From Corythucha ciliata (lineage: Eukaryota > Arthropoda > Insecta > Hemiptera > Tingidae), in assembly GCA_038030265.1 (NCBI GenBank), contig CM075942.1:45536751-45600750 (forward strand): a stretch of 64,000 bases of DNA. Reading direction: 5' to 3'. Each line of letters begins with the position of its first letter. Positions within the stretch are counted from its first letter, which is position 1. Positions 44,481 to 57,300 of this stretch are shown here, in pieces. Below the pieces are notes generated by a model that did no database searches, was not told the DNA's origin, and saw only the letters and a list, made by a program, of their open reading frames with translations. Made by a program: the position numbers and the translations under genes.

Positions 44481-47334
44481 ACAGAAGCAGTTGAACGCTG
44501 AGATGAGCAAAGCACGTAACAAGAAAAATTCTGGAACCCGACGAGTTGTAATCACACCTGTGAAAAAGCCTTTTGGGTCGTTTGGGCCGCGTATAACCAG
44601 ACAATCACAGGCACGTTCTCATTTTCCCTTTTGTTGACTCTTATTGGGTAAATTTTAGGCGAAATTCTCTGATTAGTGGCTCTTGAAAATAACGAGTGTT
44701 TATTTATTTACGTACACTCCAAGTGATGAAATTGGGGCACCCCGTTATTGGCTATCCTTCTATATCACCCCCGCCGAGCATTTTCAATTAATTTACGATC
44801 ACGAGTTCATGTCGAGTCATGAGTTCTTTAATTTTTTATTTTGGACGTCCATTTCTTCGTAACCACATTTTAGCGGTATTGTTGAAACGAGTACGACTTT
44901 CCTCCATGATTGAAATGAACTTGAAGTGCTGACAACAAGGTTATAGTTGATAAATTAGGTGATCTTTATAACGTCCAAACCGCGAAAATTGACTTTTTTT
45001 TTATTTAAAAAATGAAAACAAGACCGATGCCGTGCCACGAAACGAAAAGCCACAAGATGAGACATTACTTCATCAATATTCGGTGTAAAAGTTACGAAAC
45101 GCTCTTTTATACATATTTTTTTTTGCCTGTCCTCTTCTTCTTTCTTGAAAGAAAATGATAGGATGCCAAAATCCGCCTCTATTTTATGTGCCAAAAAAGA
45201 AATAATTTCTCAACTTGCTCGGGCTATATTCTGAGAAGATTGCAGTGCTCCATACCCTTAAGGGTTTTCAACAAAACAAAAAAAAAACTTCGTAAAACCC
45301 CCAAGGATTTTTCGTTTCATAAATCGTATTTTCAATTATTAATGTGCGAGCAAGGTTGATCCATCCCTGCCCCCGCCCCTCAGTCTTCACCTTTATGGTG
45401 CTCTTCCCGATTTCCCATCTTCCCTCGGTCTCATTTAGTTCGTCCACGTAAAGAGGAAGGACGAAACCAGCTTTACGCGCTCGGCTGAAATATTTGTCTT
45501 TCTACGCGCACTCGTTGAATCGATGATGAGGTCGACAGGATCTCCCCCCCCCCTCCCGGAATTCCTTTGGAAATACGTACGATTTGGGTCGCGAGTCTCT
45601 TGATTTACGGCTGTCTTCAACTCAAGTTCATCTGACTCAGAGAGTAAACAGTAAACACTCCGGAATTACCTGTCAGCCTCAATCTCACTCTCTCCTCTTC
45701 TCGCAATGCAAATCTTCCCCTGAGGGTGTCATCCTCTTGTTTTTATATTCACCCCGGAGGGGTTCATTCGTGCCAAGGACGTTAATTGCCTTCACCTTTG
45801 ACTCTCTCAAATCATTGGGACGGGGACAATTTTTATTCGAGTTTACAAAAAGGGCGAACGATTAATAAAAACAAAAATTATTCCATCGCAAGCCTTTTTC
45901 AGAAAAATCCTCCTCGTTTATGGTTTTTACGACCCATATATGCGTCATTTATCCTTATACACGCTGTCTAATTCAAGTTCAAGTTCGTTTTTATTGCGGG
46001 GAAGGGCATATGACTCCCAACTCCTCCTCCAGTCGACCACTGCCTGAACTTTGGCTTCTAAATTCTGCAGCAGCCGCGTATTTTATGGCCTCGTTTAAAT
46101 ATCCGGGAATTTTGTAGAACAAAGTGTAGGCGGCGCATGACTGTTTGGCACTAAGGGACTTCCATTAGCTGAAGCTGGAGGGGAGGGTTGTAGTTCTTTG
46201 ACTCTTTTCAAGCCCTAATTTCACGGACATTCGCTATTTCGAAACAAAGTTGCTTTCAATTAGATTTGGCACCTTCAAACCTCAATTTATGAAAAACCAA
46301 ATTCCATTACTTTAGCGCTTTCGATAATTTTGGTTAATTCGAAAAACTAATTCGGCTCGTTCGAAAACCAAAATTCGTGATTTGACCCTTTCAAGCCACA
46401 ATTTTGCCGCGAATTTTCGAACTGATTTGACTGCGTTGTTTCAAACTCAAGTTTTACGTAGGTACTTTCGATCTTTCATAAACCTTATTCATAAAGATCA
46501 TTTTACATCGTACAGACTCATTTAAAAAATACTCCGGTGATATCCGGTGTACTGTCATCGGTGCGGGGATATGGCATGGCACACATGCCAGAAAAAAACA
46601 AGGAATTCTACAATTCTGGTGGGTTCCGGAATTTGCGCAGACGGTAAAGAATTCCGCTTGTACTGAAAGAACAATGTTAAAGAAGTGAAACCATTAAAGA
46701 AGCGCCCCCGCATGTTTTTAGCTTAAACGAAGTCCTTGGTAGAACCATCTTAGAGTGTACGGCACTTGGGTATTTCATATAGTTCGAACAGAGGCCAAAC
46801 AAAAGTTCGCTGTAAACACTTTGAATAAATAAATAAATTGTTAGGAATTGAAACCATTTCCATACATTTTCAGCACATTTTTTGCTATATCTTCATGTAG
46901 ACGACAGCATTTTTTTCCGCTGTTCAACATTTAATTTGTTCTTATTATACAACAAGTTTCCATTGATTAAATTCAACTTATATAAGGAAAAAATACACAA
47001 TATAATTATTTGGAATTAAATTAACTATATTACCACTCTCCCTCCCTCTCTGTTCTATGATTTTATAATTTATCTCGATCAAGACTTTCAGGTGCACGAT
47101 ACATACACGCTTAGGGACGTTGGGCGTTCAAACGTTGTATTATGCGCGCCGTTACTTCCCGTTAGTATTAAACGAAAAGATCCCATTAATATGTGTAACA
47201 CTGACCGCGGAGTTCAAGACCGAATGTTACGCAATGCCGCGGATAATAATTTAATGTGTTTTTTAAAGAAGGGAGGAGGCTTGGGCGCTTGTATTATTAT
47301 TATCGTCATGTTTTTTCTTTATTTACTTTTTTAA
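43625..47334 (+). CDS. Small signal-peptide protein of unknown function, two-exon model
   Basis: Exon 1 (43625-43735) encodes 37 residues: a short N-region, a hydrophobic core SSLVLAACLAIVSSSA with a signal-peptidase-like A-I-P site, then MWEFLGRGEK, ending at a good donor (GTAAAT) in phase 0. The first phase-0 continuation I can support is 47092-47334, after CTTTCAG: 80 codons starting VHDTYTLRDV, with four cysteines, a dibasic IKRKD, and a hydrophobic C-terminal stretch (about residues 101-117) before TAA. The model gives 117 aa entering the secretory pathway, possibly a peptide precursor or a tail-anchored product. AATAAA follows 49 bp after the stop. The 3.36-kb intron could hide an additional exon. 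Exon 1 is well supported; exon 2 is tentative. I do not recognise the family. Confidence 0.5.
44448..44474 (+). repeat. Poly(A) run of about 27
   Basis: Inside the 3.36-kb intron of the small secreted-protein gene; possibly the tail of a retroposed insertion, but no recognisable body precedes it. Confidence 0.8.
46210..46470. repeat. Degenerate periodic repeat, family B
   Basis: CCTCAATTTATGAAAAACCAAATT-like units with TTCGAAAA spacers, in the same intron. Confidence 0.5.
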
Positions 47335-47382
47335 ATTATTTTTTTATTAAACCGGATTATATGTATTGAACTGTGCACTGAT

Positions 47383-47388
47383 AATAAA
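47383..47388 (+). terminator. Polyadenylation signal AATAAA
   Basis: 49 bp after the TAA of the second exon of the small secreted-protein gene; it supports that exon being terminal. Confidence 0.6.
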
Positions 47389-47856
47389 ATTGAAGAATGT
47401 CGAAAGTTGAGGGCGTTGTATTCAATCGGAAATGACAATTACATTTTGGGGGCTACTCCCTCGAACTGAAGAAAAACAACCCAGCACCCGTGTTACTCAT
47501 TTTAAATCAAAGCGTCTTAATTGTTTAAAAACAACAAGGCAAATTTAACATTTCCCGTGTTCGTCGGAGCGACTTTCATGATTTCCCTTCTACTTTCTTC
47601 GCCAGTGAGAAAACAAATTATTATTTGACAGCAACATAAAGATCTTTTACATTGCCTATAGGTATAGCTATTTAACTTTCACATGACATTGCTATTGAAA
47701 CGCATTCTTTTCTCTTGTTCTACGATGATATATGTGTTTTACTGTCGACTTTATAAATTTATTTTATTTATTTATATATGTATATTTATATATTTATTTT
47801 ATTTATTTATCACTATAAGAAGTGAATCTGGATCAGATATACCTCATTGCTAAGCA

Positions 47857-48135
47857 CTAGATCCGTTTCCACCAACAAAGTTCAAAATTGATCGTGATTA
47901 GTTGCCATTAGCGTCCATATTTCTGAATGGTTTCTGATACAAAATGGTATCGGGGACGGGCACCTTTTGTTTGGCATCCAAGTTTTCTTGAACATAATAG
48001 GTATATTCTTGGATGCCACATATGATTTGATGGACCGGCGGAGGTGGGATTTCCATGACAACGTTGCCATTTTAAGACCGCGCCCGATTGTAATCGTGAT
48101 TAGTTGTTGATCGGCGTTGGTGAAAACGGGCCTAA
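47857..48135. repeat. MITE family M1, copy with internal insertion
   Basis: Ends match 41854-41999 in inverted orientation (CGTTTCCACCAACAAAG left, GGTGAAAACGGGCCTA right). About 130 bp of unrelated sequence (47955-48080) sits in the middle and itself contains the small inverted pair GGCATCCAAG / CTTGGATGCC. The right end lies 12 bp from the tandem duplication. Confidence 0.75.
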
Positions 48136-48147
48136 GTAACAATTTTG

Positions 48148-49600
48148 TGGCAGAAGGGTCAGTTTTCGGGACTAAAATGTCACGATTAGTCAAATACTCT
48201 CTGACGCAGGCAAACTACCAGTTCCGTATAGTCCAAACAACTTTATTTTGGGGCTAGAGGCGAAAACTTCCCAAGGGATTATGCTAAAGTCCGTCAATGA
48301 CCTTTTTCCGACTAATAATCCATAGGGAGGGGTAAGGGAGTAAAATTAACATTTTTCCAGTGGACACTCACCTATTGGACCTCTTAAAGGTCAATGGCTT
48401 TGCAAATGGATGGTGAATGAAGAATGAGTACTTGTCTACTTAGCGGGGAAGATGTGGGTGATCGGAAGGTATAGCGACGCCCAACGTGCCCAACATGAGG
48501 GGTTTGTAGCGCGTGCTGCACTATTTACGTTTAAAATAAGGGGGTTCAATTTTGCAGGGAATTGGGAAACTCGCTGAGGGTGGGTGGTGGATATTTCGAA
48601 AAACTGGTTGTAGCCAAGGAGGGCAAGGATGAGCATTTGCCTTCCCCTCTAGATATCAGAGGGAAGGATCTAGATAACAAGATTGGAGCGTAGAGGAGCA
48701 GAGTGAACATGGGTGTCTATACAGACCGGGAAAACCAGTCTGGGAATTTTATAAGGCTGGACAAAAGTTAGGGAATTCCGTGAATTTATGAGAAACGTCT
48801 CCTTGTATCCCTTGATTATAGAATGAAGTACAACGGAGGTACATTTGTACTGTTTTAGGCACAATTAGGCACTTTCGCCAAAAAACGGCCTAGGAGCGCA
48901 AAAATTATTTATAGGCTAAAGTACCTACTTTTTTGAAAAGAGCACACAAAAGTCAGTTTTGCCATTTCAAAGGTGCGAATCAAACCTTCAAGCCATTTCA
49001 GGAAGCGAGTGGTCAGTTTAGCCAATTTTAATTGGACCTGATTAGCCAGTCAACCCGAGGAGGATACGTTAATGACCAGTTTGACCAGTTTTGAAGCACG
49101 AATGGCCGGTTTTGTCATTTGCAAGGCACTCATCGTCAGTTGAGCCATTTTTAGGGCTCATGGAGTGTAGTTTTCGCCATTCTTTAGGTGTGAATGGCCA
49201 GTTTTAGGGCGAAGATTGTCAGGTGGCCATTTTTATGGTTTGAATAGCCAGTTTGACTATTTTAAGGGCATGTGTACACTGTAAACGGTTAATTCAGCCA
49301 TTTTTAAGGCGCGAATCGTCGGTTTTGGACGTAAATAGTAAGTTTTTCCATTTTTTTGAAATTTTTTAAAGGCGCTAACGACGGCTTTTCTGGGACGTGA
49401 ATTTTCATTTCAGTTTTTTTTTTCCAAGGCGATATCCGGCGGGGTTTGCCATTGGGGAGTATACGAATATGGTTATTTTGGTCATTTTTCGATCGTGAAT
49501 TGGCAGTTAGTTAGTGGCGAATAGTGATGACAACAACACAAGGGGGTATTTGTGGTGGATGGGGTTGCTTTTTTTAGCGCTTTTTCTTTACTATTAGCTC
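48148..49600 (+). repeat. Tandem duplication, first copy (1453 bp)
   Basis: Repeats directly at 49601-51051. The only differences noticed are one G (CGGGAC versus CGGAC) near the start and one T in a poly-T run near the end. No gene inside; the two ORF pairs it carries have no domain. It includes a family C periodic tract at about 48955-49400. Confidence 0.95.
48955..49400. repeat. Degenerate 30-bp periodic repeat, family C
   Basis: Units of about 30 bp (measured 30, 32 and 30) reading GAATGGCCAGTTT-GCCATTTTTAAGGCGC, with much decay; repeated in the second duplication copy. Confidence 0.75.
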
Positions 49601-51051
49601 TGGCAGAAGGGTCAGTTTTCGGACTAAAATGTCACGATTAGTCAAATACTCTCTGACGCAGGCAAACTACCAGTTCCGTATAGTCCAAACAACTTTATTT
49701 TGGGGCTAGAGGCGAAAACTTCCCAAGGGATTATGCTAAAGTCCGTCAATGACCTTTTTCCGACTAATAATCCATAGGGAGGGGTAAGGGAGTAAAATTA
49801 ACATTTTTCCAGTGGACACTCACCTATTGGACCTCTTAAAGGTCAATGGCTTTGCAAATGGATGGTGAATGAAGAATGAGTACTTGTCTACTTAGCGGGG
49901 AAGATGTGGGTGATCGGAAGGTATAGCGACGCCCAACGTGCCCAACATGAGGGGTTTGTAGCGCGTGCTGCACTATTTACGTTTAAAATAAGGGGGTTCA
50001 ATTTTGCAGGGAATTGGGAAACTCGCTGAGGGTGGGTGGTGGATATTTCGAAAAACTGGTTGTAGCCAAGGAGGGCAAGGATGAGCATTTGCCTTCCCCT
50101 CTAGATATCAGAGGGAAGGATCTAGATAACAAGATTGGAGCGTAGAGGAGCAGAGTGAACATGGGTGTCTATACAGACCGGGAAAACCAGTCTGGGAATT
50201 TTATAAGGCTGGACAAAAGTTAGGGAATTCCGTGAATTTATGAGAAACGTCTCCTTGTATCCCTTGATTATAGAATGAAGTACAACGGAGGTACATTTGT
50301 ACTGTTTTAGGCACAATTAGGCACTTTCGCCAAAAAACGGCCTAGGAGCGCAAAAATTATTTATAGGCTAAAGTACCTACTTTTTTGAAAAGAGCACACA
50401 AAAGTCAGTTTTGCCATTTCAAAGGTGCGAATCAAACCTTCAAGCCATTTCAGGAAGCGAGTGGTCAGTTTAGCCAATTTTAATTGGACCTGATTAGCCA
50501 GTCAACCCGAGGAGGATACGTTAATGACCAGTTTGACCAGTTTTGAAGCACGAATGGCCGGTTTTGTCATTTGCAAGGCACTCATCGTCAGTTGAGCCAT
50601 TTTTAGGGCTCATGGAGTGTAGTTTTCGCCATTCTTTAGGTGTGAATGGCCAGTTTTAGGGCGAAGATTGTCAGGTGGCCATTTTTATGGTTTGAATAGC
50701 CAGTTTGACTATTTTAAGGGCATGTGTACACTGTAAACGGTTAATTCAGCCATTTTTAAGGCGCGAATCGTCGGTTTTGGACGTAAATAGTAAGTTTTTC
50801 CATTTTTTTGAAATTTTTTAAAGGCGCTAACGACGGCTTTTCTGGGACGTGAATTTTCATTTCAGTTTTTTTTTCCAAGGCGATATCCGGCGGGGTTTGC
50901 CATTGGGGAGTATACGAATATGGTTATTTTGGTCATTTTTCGATCGTGAATTGGCAGTTAGTTAGTGGCGAATAGTGATGACAACAACACAAGGGGGTAT
51001 TTGTGGTGGATGGGGTTGCTTTTTTTAGCGCTTTTTCTTTACTATTAGCTC
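49601..51051 (+). repeat. Tandem duplication, second copy (1451 bp)
   Basis: Direct copy of the preceding unit; starts TGGCAGAAGGGTCAG and ends ACTATTAGCTC. The family C tract is at about 50405-50850. Confidence 0.95.
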
Positions 51052-51330
51052 TTTTTTTAGTGTTCTTTCTCAACTTAAGCCTCTCAAATTTAGAAAAAGC
51101 GCCAACGCTTTTTCTCAATTGTAGTCGCGAACAAGCGATTTTTATCAACTTCAGCTCTCTTTAACTCTAGACTCTTTCAACGAAGAAATTTCACGGGTTG
51201 GACTCTTTCGGAGTCTAAATTTGAATTGACACGTACAGAACCGAATTCCACGGATTTTGGCTAATTCAAGAATCAATTTCGTGAAAAACTTGAACATGAA
51301 AAACTTATTTTAAATAATGGTCCTGATGAT
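51052..51330. repeat. Junction of family A and family B periodic repeats
   Basis: Family A units (CTTTTTCTCAATTGTAG-CGCGAACAAGCG) up to about 51160 pass straight into family B units (GAAGAAATTTCACGGGTTGGACTC). Direct abutment of the two families is informative for their relationship. Confidence 0.6.
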
Positions 51331-54001
51331 GGCCTAGACGGACTGAAAATCGATAGACCAATAAAGGAATTTTTTTTGGAGAGACAACTGTATCACCCGG
51401 ACATCTGAATAACTCCTCGACAACATGGCTAAAGACAGATATGGCTCGACTCATTCTCATTGAACAAACCTGCAGTTTCGTGGACTGCAGAGCTCTTTCA
51501 AACACAAAATTTCGCGGGGATATGGCCCTTGTATATAGAGGCGATTGAAAATGCGAGTCGCATGCCGAAATATAATTTTCAAAACATTCAGGGGGGGGGG
51601 GGTATTTATGTTATTTCTCTGTTTTTTAACAACTTTCACCTGAATGTTTTCAAACGACCTATCCGGAACATATTAATGCACTTTGACTTCACTGTTCGAG
51701 CCAACAACTTCTCTTTGTTTTGTTGTTGGTAGTTGAAGCACATTACGAAGACGTGACCGTATTATTGAAACACGCAAACAGAATAATGCATAAAATAGCT
51801 TTAGCTCTTCGTATATTATAATCCTCTTTGTTGACCTTTTAGCAAACGCCCTCACGTAGATTTAGGTAATATCACCGACAAACTTTGAAGTCAAATTAAC
51901 TCTTATTGTAAGCGTGTTGTGAGAGATGATCAAGAACGTTCTTCCTAGCCCCAATAGACAATAAGGAGAGGTCTCAATTCCCCTCCTCCACTTTTGGAAT
52001 GCTGACAAGTTTCAAAGGCGTCAAATAATTATTTAAATCGTGCCCGAGCGAAAAAATTTACTTTTCAATGCAGCGCTTATTAAAAGGTTAGTTTCTATTC
52101 CAGCACGACGAGCCAATATTGTTTTGTAAAAAGTGCATTTTCATGCTTCAGAATCGTCGGCAATTAATCATTTTGTCCCAAGGTTTGTCCTTGCTGAAGA
52201 CATGCTAATTTCAAAATTACTCGGAAATTACGCCTTTATATTGTTTGGAAACGTTCACAAAAGCGTCATTGTTCATTTACTAAAAAACCTATAAACTCAC
52301 ACCTACAGGCCACTGCTGTGCCGTGCAGTGAAATGTGTGAAAACGGGGCTTGTCATCCCTATACGTGGGGAAAACGTGCCTTCATTTTGTCCCGGGCATA
52401 TAACGGATGCTTTTCTCATGCATTGACATACTATTGTCCATCCGAGTTTAGCAAGCCGAATGGTGGTGTAAAAGAACACTTTTGGGCCCTGTCAACAAGG
52501 TATACTGAAGTGAAGAGCTGAAGAGTGACAAAAAGTCACGGCGCGGCTCTCCTCGGCATTCTTAACGAAACCGTCTATATGTATACAAATATAGTCATGT
52601 TCAGCATTAACGCATTAATGAGGAAAAACTACAACCCTTTCGGAACATCATGTTAACAGTTACTTCAGCTCAAATTGCACACCTCCACTCTATAACTATC
52701 AGATCACCCAGTCTAATACCTGAAAAAAAAACTAATCTTGTGTATAAACGAAACACCGCTCAGGGTTATAAATAAGTTAATCTCGCGGTGATCATGAGAG
52801 ATAAGGAAACAGGAATGTTTAAATAGACTAACTTTTAGGGAATGACTGCAAAATTAAGTGAAAGGTACAGCTTGAGTAAAGTTGATCTCGCTCTAATTAA
52901 ACTCCTTGCTGGATAAAATTGAGTAAAATGAAACAGCAACGTACAGTGGCATCAGTGAGTCCGAACAATTTCCAACGTTCTACTATGGGGCTGGGTCGAC
53001 AAGGCCCGTTTGAGCCTCTAAACCGCAGCTTAGGGCTATAAACGGAACTTTAACCTCATGCGGTCGAGTCCGGGCTAAATAAATATATGTACTTCACTAA
53101 AAGGAAGTAAGAAGTAAACCTCTCGAATAACTTTACATTACTGTTTCCCAAAAGCTCCATAGCCAACAGACTTACCCCAGCTTTATCTGAAGAATAAGAG
53201 CATTGATAAGCTCACTATAAACTACAAGTATTGTATGTAATCATCGGCTTCGCTTATTTTAATAGTACTAAACGTTTCTAACGACGCTACTAACCCATCC
53301 TCCGTGAACCGTTAAATCGTTCCAAGAAGTGTCACTCCCCCGCCCCACCTGTCCATCCATATCTGTGGTAAAATACGTAATGGGAAGCTATTTGTGGCTT
53401 TGCTATACACGTATTTTCCAACTTGGGCGGCGGCCGGCGCCTCCAACATAATTATTTTGACATCGTCCGGCTTACGTAAGGCCTTCCTCCTCCGCCGACA
53501 AATTCTTGGCCACCCCGCCATCTGAATTTTATCATTTCTTAACGATAATTAAAGGTGGGTTGGAGGCTTAATGTTCAACATTGAACAGAATTCTTCGATG
53601 CTTGCCCTATTTTTTTTCTATTGGCAATAAACTTTCAATTATTTCGTTTTGGAGCCTTTTAGGAGGAACACGAAAAAAAATCATAAAAAATGCAAACACA
53701 AAAGGTTTGAGGTGTAGCCTTGTCCTCGGTAGCACAAGACCGCGATTTCTTTCTCGTATCTTTTTCCATTTTTGTAAATGAAAAAATCGGAGGAAGGAGG
53801 TCGTACCGGTTTTGCAAAGCATATACTTTTTTTCACTTCCTCGCTTTTTTCATCTATGAATTGAGGGATTTTTGTCGACTTGCTCCCCTTGATTCCTTTT
53901 CCCATTAAAAACAACAAATAAATACGCAACGAGATCCGAGTAAACTAACTAAAACTAAAAAACTAATAACTGTAGTTGGTAAAACTATAGTTGGCTCTGC
54001 C
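51331..54001. other. Intergenic, nothing recognised
   Basis: A G11 run near 51591. The ORF at 52318-52521 follows an acceptor-like ACCTACAG but resembles nothing I know. Other ORFs (53312-53521 -, 53581-53929 both strands) lack domains. Confidence 0.45.
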
Positions 54002-54573
54002 ATGTCAGTTCCAAGAACCTGCACATGTCCGTGTCAGACTTCTCCACGAGTCTTTGTAAGTGTATATCGAAGGACACAATGTCCCACCAAGATCCTAAGG
54101 TCTCCTCTACTCAGAGAGATCAGGCCCTTCTCCGATCGTTCCTTAGGAGAGACAAAGAGCTTGGACTGCCTGAGACCTGGTTGTCCAACCCAGTGTGTTC
54201 TTGACGCCTCTCGTATGGCACCTCTGATCCTCTCTTTGCGAGCTGATCAGCCATTTCATTCCCCTCAAACCCCTTGTGACCCGGCACCCATACCAAAGTA
54301 AGGCTATTAACCGTTGCCCCACGCCTGAGGGCTTCAAGACTAGTTTCGAATTCACGACACTTGTGCCTGGCTGTCAGACAGTACAAATATCTTCGCATTC
54401 CGAAGATCCCTCTCACTAATCTTCCATGCACATGCTTCTATAGCATAGATCTCCGACTGATAGATGGTCGCCCCAAAAGTTGGCTCCCAATGCCGAAGGG
54501 GGGGGGGGAGGTGTTTGGCCTTAGAGGTGAAGCGCATTATCGCTTCCCCCTCCCACCCACGAAACGTATTCAT
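54002..54573 (-). mobile_element. Broken LINE fragment: RNase H and C-terminus
   Basis: On the minus strand from 54573: SEIYAIEACAWKI and VLSDSQA, then a frameshift, then CREFETSLEALRRG and VWVPGHKGFEGNEMADQLAK, then DLRILVGHCVLRYTL-like residues in another frame. These are the glutamate, aspartate and histidine-aspartate parts of an RNase H domain plus the usual downstream GHC segment. A G11 run lies near 54499. Inactive. Confidence 0.85.
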
Positions 54574-56164
54574 GGAAAAAACACGCGGCTGTATGGTTCA
54601 ATGAAGTTTATAGTCTACAACAGTGACATGGTGCTTTATGTATAGTCTACAACCAGAAACTAGCACTTTTCAGGATATTAAACCCTAAACATACAATTTC
54701 GCAGACATACCGCTCCGGATGATGTAATTAATATCTAAAAGCTTTTTGGCCATGAAATGTGTTTATCGATTTTTTTAATACTAATTAGCCAGTTTGGTGG
54801 AGCAAATTGAGGTTTCCTAGAGTAGCTGGTTTCAAGGATCGAGTTAAGAAGGGATGATACTTGGTAGCTTATGTTCCCACCCTGGTTACGCCTCTGCTGG
54901 AAGCGGCGGCGGGCGTTTTCGGGGAAAACCCTTATGAAATAAAACAGAAGTTTTTTGTTTACCTCTCTTCCAAGTTTGACACAAATCCAGCCCCCTTTGT
55001 TGTCTTCCGCAACTGTGTGCCAGGGAGTTAAAACTGTCAGTTGACGAGCCGCTTGTGAATTCGCGAATGAAACTGCCATTTCGTGCTGGCTTCACACATG
55101 CATAAAAAGTGAAGTCATCATTAAAACATCTTAATTATTGAAATCAATGACTGCAGCTTAGGGATCGTCGATGTTGCGTGTTATTAACAAATCCGTAATA
55201 ACTGCCTTCAGAAGTCCCCATTTTATTATTGGTTTTTAGCGATAAAAACGAATTGTTCAGAACTATTTTCCTCCTTTTATTTCTGTATTAATGTTACGAA
55301 GCGAATTTCGATGTTATGGCACCCCTCCAGTTCTCCCATCCACAGCGAAGAGAAAAATCGAAATCAAAAACACAATTACAAAGTAATTGAGTTAAATCTC
55401 AATGATGAATCTCACGTATTCGACCTTATCAGCTTAGTGACGCATCCGTTACGACTTTGACATTTAAAAACGTCAAGATGGAATAGAAATGTAAAAAAAA
55501 AAATTATTGTTACTGTATATAATTGAATGAAACATACAATCTCTTGGAAGCATTCCGTGACATAATTCAATCTTTGAGGATTGGATGGCTTTGGTGACTG
55601 AAGCATTTTAGGAGCACGCGTAAGATTTATTACTTAGGACGTCTAGTGATGTGCGGGGCCGTAAATAAGTAAAAGCGGTTATAAAATCAATTATGACGCA
55701 TTTGTTTTTATTTTTGAACAGCAGGTAAAATTCTTATTGATGAGACAGCTGGTATTTCCGAACGAGCGTAAACCTCGGGTGATCTGAGCATCAGTGTTTT
55801 GTTTCACCGTTTCAATACGGTCACCGACGCATTAAACGCCTCCATCCTTCATTCTAATCAAAGCCGCATTCAACAACTAAAGAGCCTTCTAACAAAAAAC
55901 GAAAACGAAGAAAGGCGTTTAAAGACCTGCTAATTACTTGGGAACTTAGCATCGTCTATAATACGTCCTTCAAAATGAGAGAATGTGCGCGAGAGTTCCA
56001 AGTTAAGTCATTGTACCGATTTAATATAGTACAAATAAAAGCTTTTATTTGAGCAGTTACCTAATATTTGACCGTTTAGTTAAGTGTGTGCGTGTGTTAG
56101 AGGGGGGGGGGGCGACTACGACTGAGAGGGAAAAAAGTTCGACTACTCTCAAAATGGAAGTTTA
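54574..56164. other. Intergenic, nothing recognised
   Basis: AT-rich; ORFs at 54735-55079 and 54886-55095 (-) have no domain. A G11 run at about 56101. Confidence 0.45.
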
Positions 56165-56389
56165 ATGACACAGTTATGGCTTGGAACGACCGTTCCAAAA
56201 GTAGAATTTCATAAGGCGTTCACTACTTCTTTTTTTAACGTTCTCGGCAAAGTTATCACGATTTTACAACGTCTTTATTTGTCATCCTCGTACAGACCAC
56301 AAACATACGGTGGCATACTAAATAAACTTATAACGAACTACGCACGTAAGTGGGTGAAAACGGTTCACTCGTTACGTTATGCGATGTGA
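56165..56389 (+). pseudogene. Gypsy-type retrotransposon integrase relic
   Basis: The 74-codon frame has AFTTSFFNVLGK, then LSSSYRPQTYGG, then LNKLITNYARKW. This is the order of the second half of an integrase core (the F-S-F strand, then S-x-Y-x-PQT-x-G, then N-x-L). The catalytic glutamate expected shortly after the glycines is absent. No LTRs or other pol parts were found nearby, so it is a small decayed remnant. Confidence 0.5.
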
Positions 56390-57300
56390 GGTGCATCGCC
56401 CTGGCGTGGTGATGGGATGGAGATGGGGAAAAGATTTATTCTGTAAAGGACTAATAGGCTTTAAAAAAAGCTAGAGAAATCACTTGAAAAACCTTGAACT
56501 TAAATAAGAATAAGAATAATTGATGAACAAATCTAATCAAAGCTGGTTACTAAGTATATAGAAATGACTCGTCATCATCAATAATGCCCTAGACTAGAGA
56601 GAACTTTGTCCAATGACAGGAAACGTGCAAGTTTTCTTACAACGTAATTCCCGTCGTTTTATACGCCTATTTCCACGTTCATCAACAATATCAAGGTGAT
56701 ATAAACCCTCTCCGTTTAGCAGAAAGTCTTCTCACTCGAGGTATCGCGACTCGCGGTTGGAAGCTCTTTAAAGAAACTCCACGCTTCCTCTTGTTTATTA
56801 CAAAAGGCGGAACATAATTACTTTTCTCATTATCGTTGAAACAAAGAAGGAATCTGAGAAAGATAAGGAGGTAGAAAGCGTCGAGTAAACATGTTAATTG
56901 ATAACAGCTGTAAGACATGAGGTGAGCTTGCGTCACGTGCTTTAGCGAAGAGCTTATGGAAAAAAAGGCTCTTTTACGATGAAGAACCGATCAAATCATT
57001 GAAAAAAATGGCATTGATAGAGACTGCACGACTTCGCACATCGATCAGATTATTTACGCTTTGCGTGCTATGACGAAAACTTCAAAAATTTAAGTGTCAA
57101 ATCGGGTGATTATGTTGATGAATTGAGGATTTAACCTTTATAATCTAAAGGATGTTTCTGTTTCGTTGAGCTTATAAAAAAAAGGAGAGGCGCTCTCTTG
57201 TTTTTATCTCGCGACATTTCAGGATAACCAAAAAGAACATACATTTCCTATTCAACCCCTCCCCCACCTCATTCCCTCTTGGCGATTTGTGTGAATGCAA
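56390..57300. other. Intergenic, nothing recognised
   Basis: No domain-bearing ORF and no clear repeat. Confidence 0.45.

Noticed and set aside
48436..50088. Identical ORF pairs that look like a duplicated gene
   Set aside because: They are copies only because of the 1.45-kb duplication; the peptides have no domain and lie in repeat-rich DNA.
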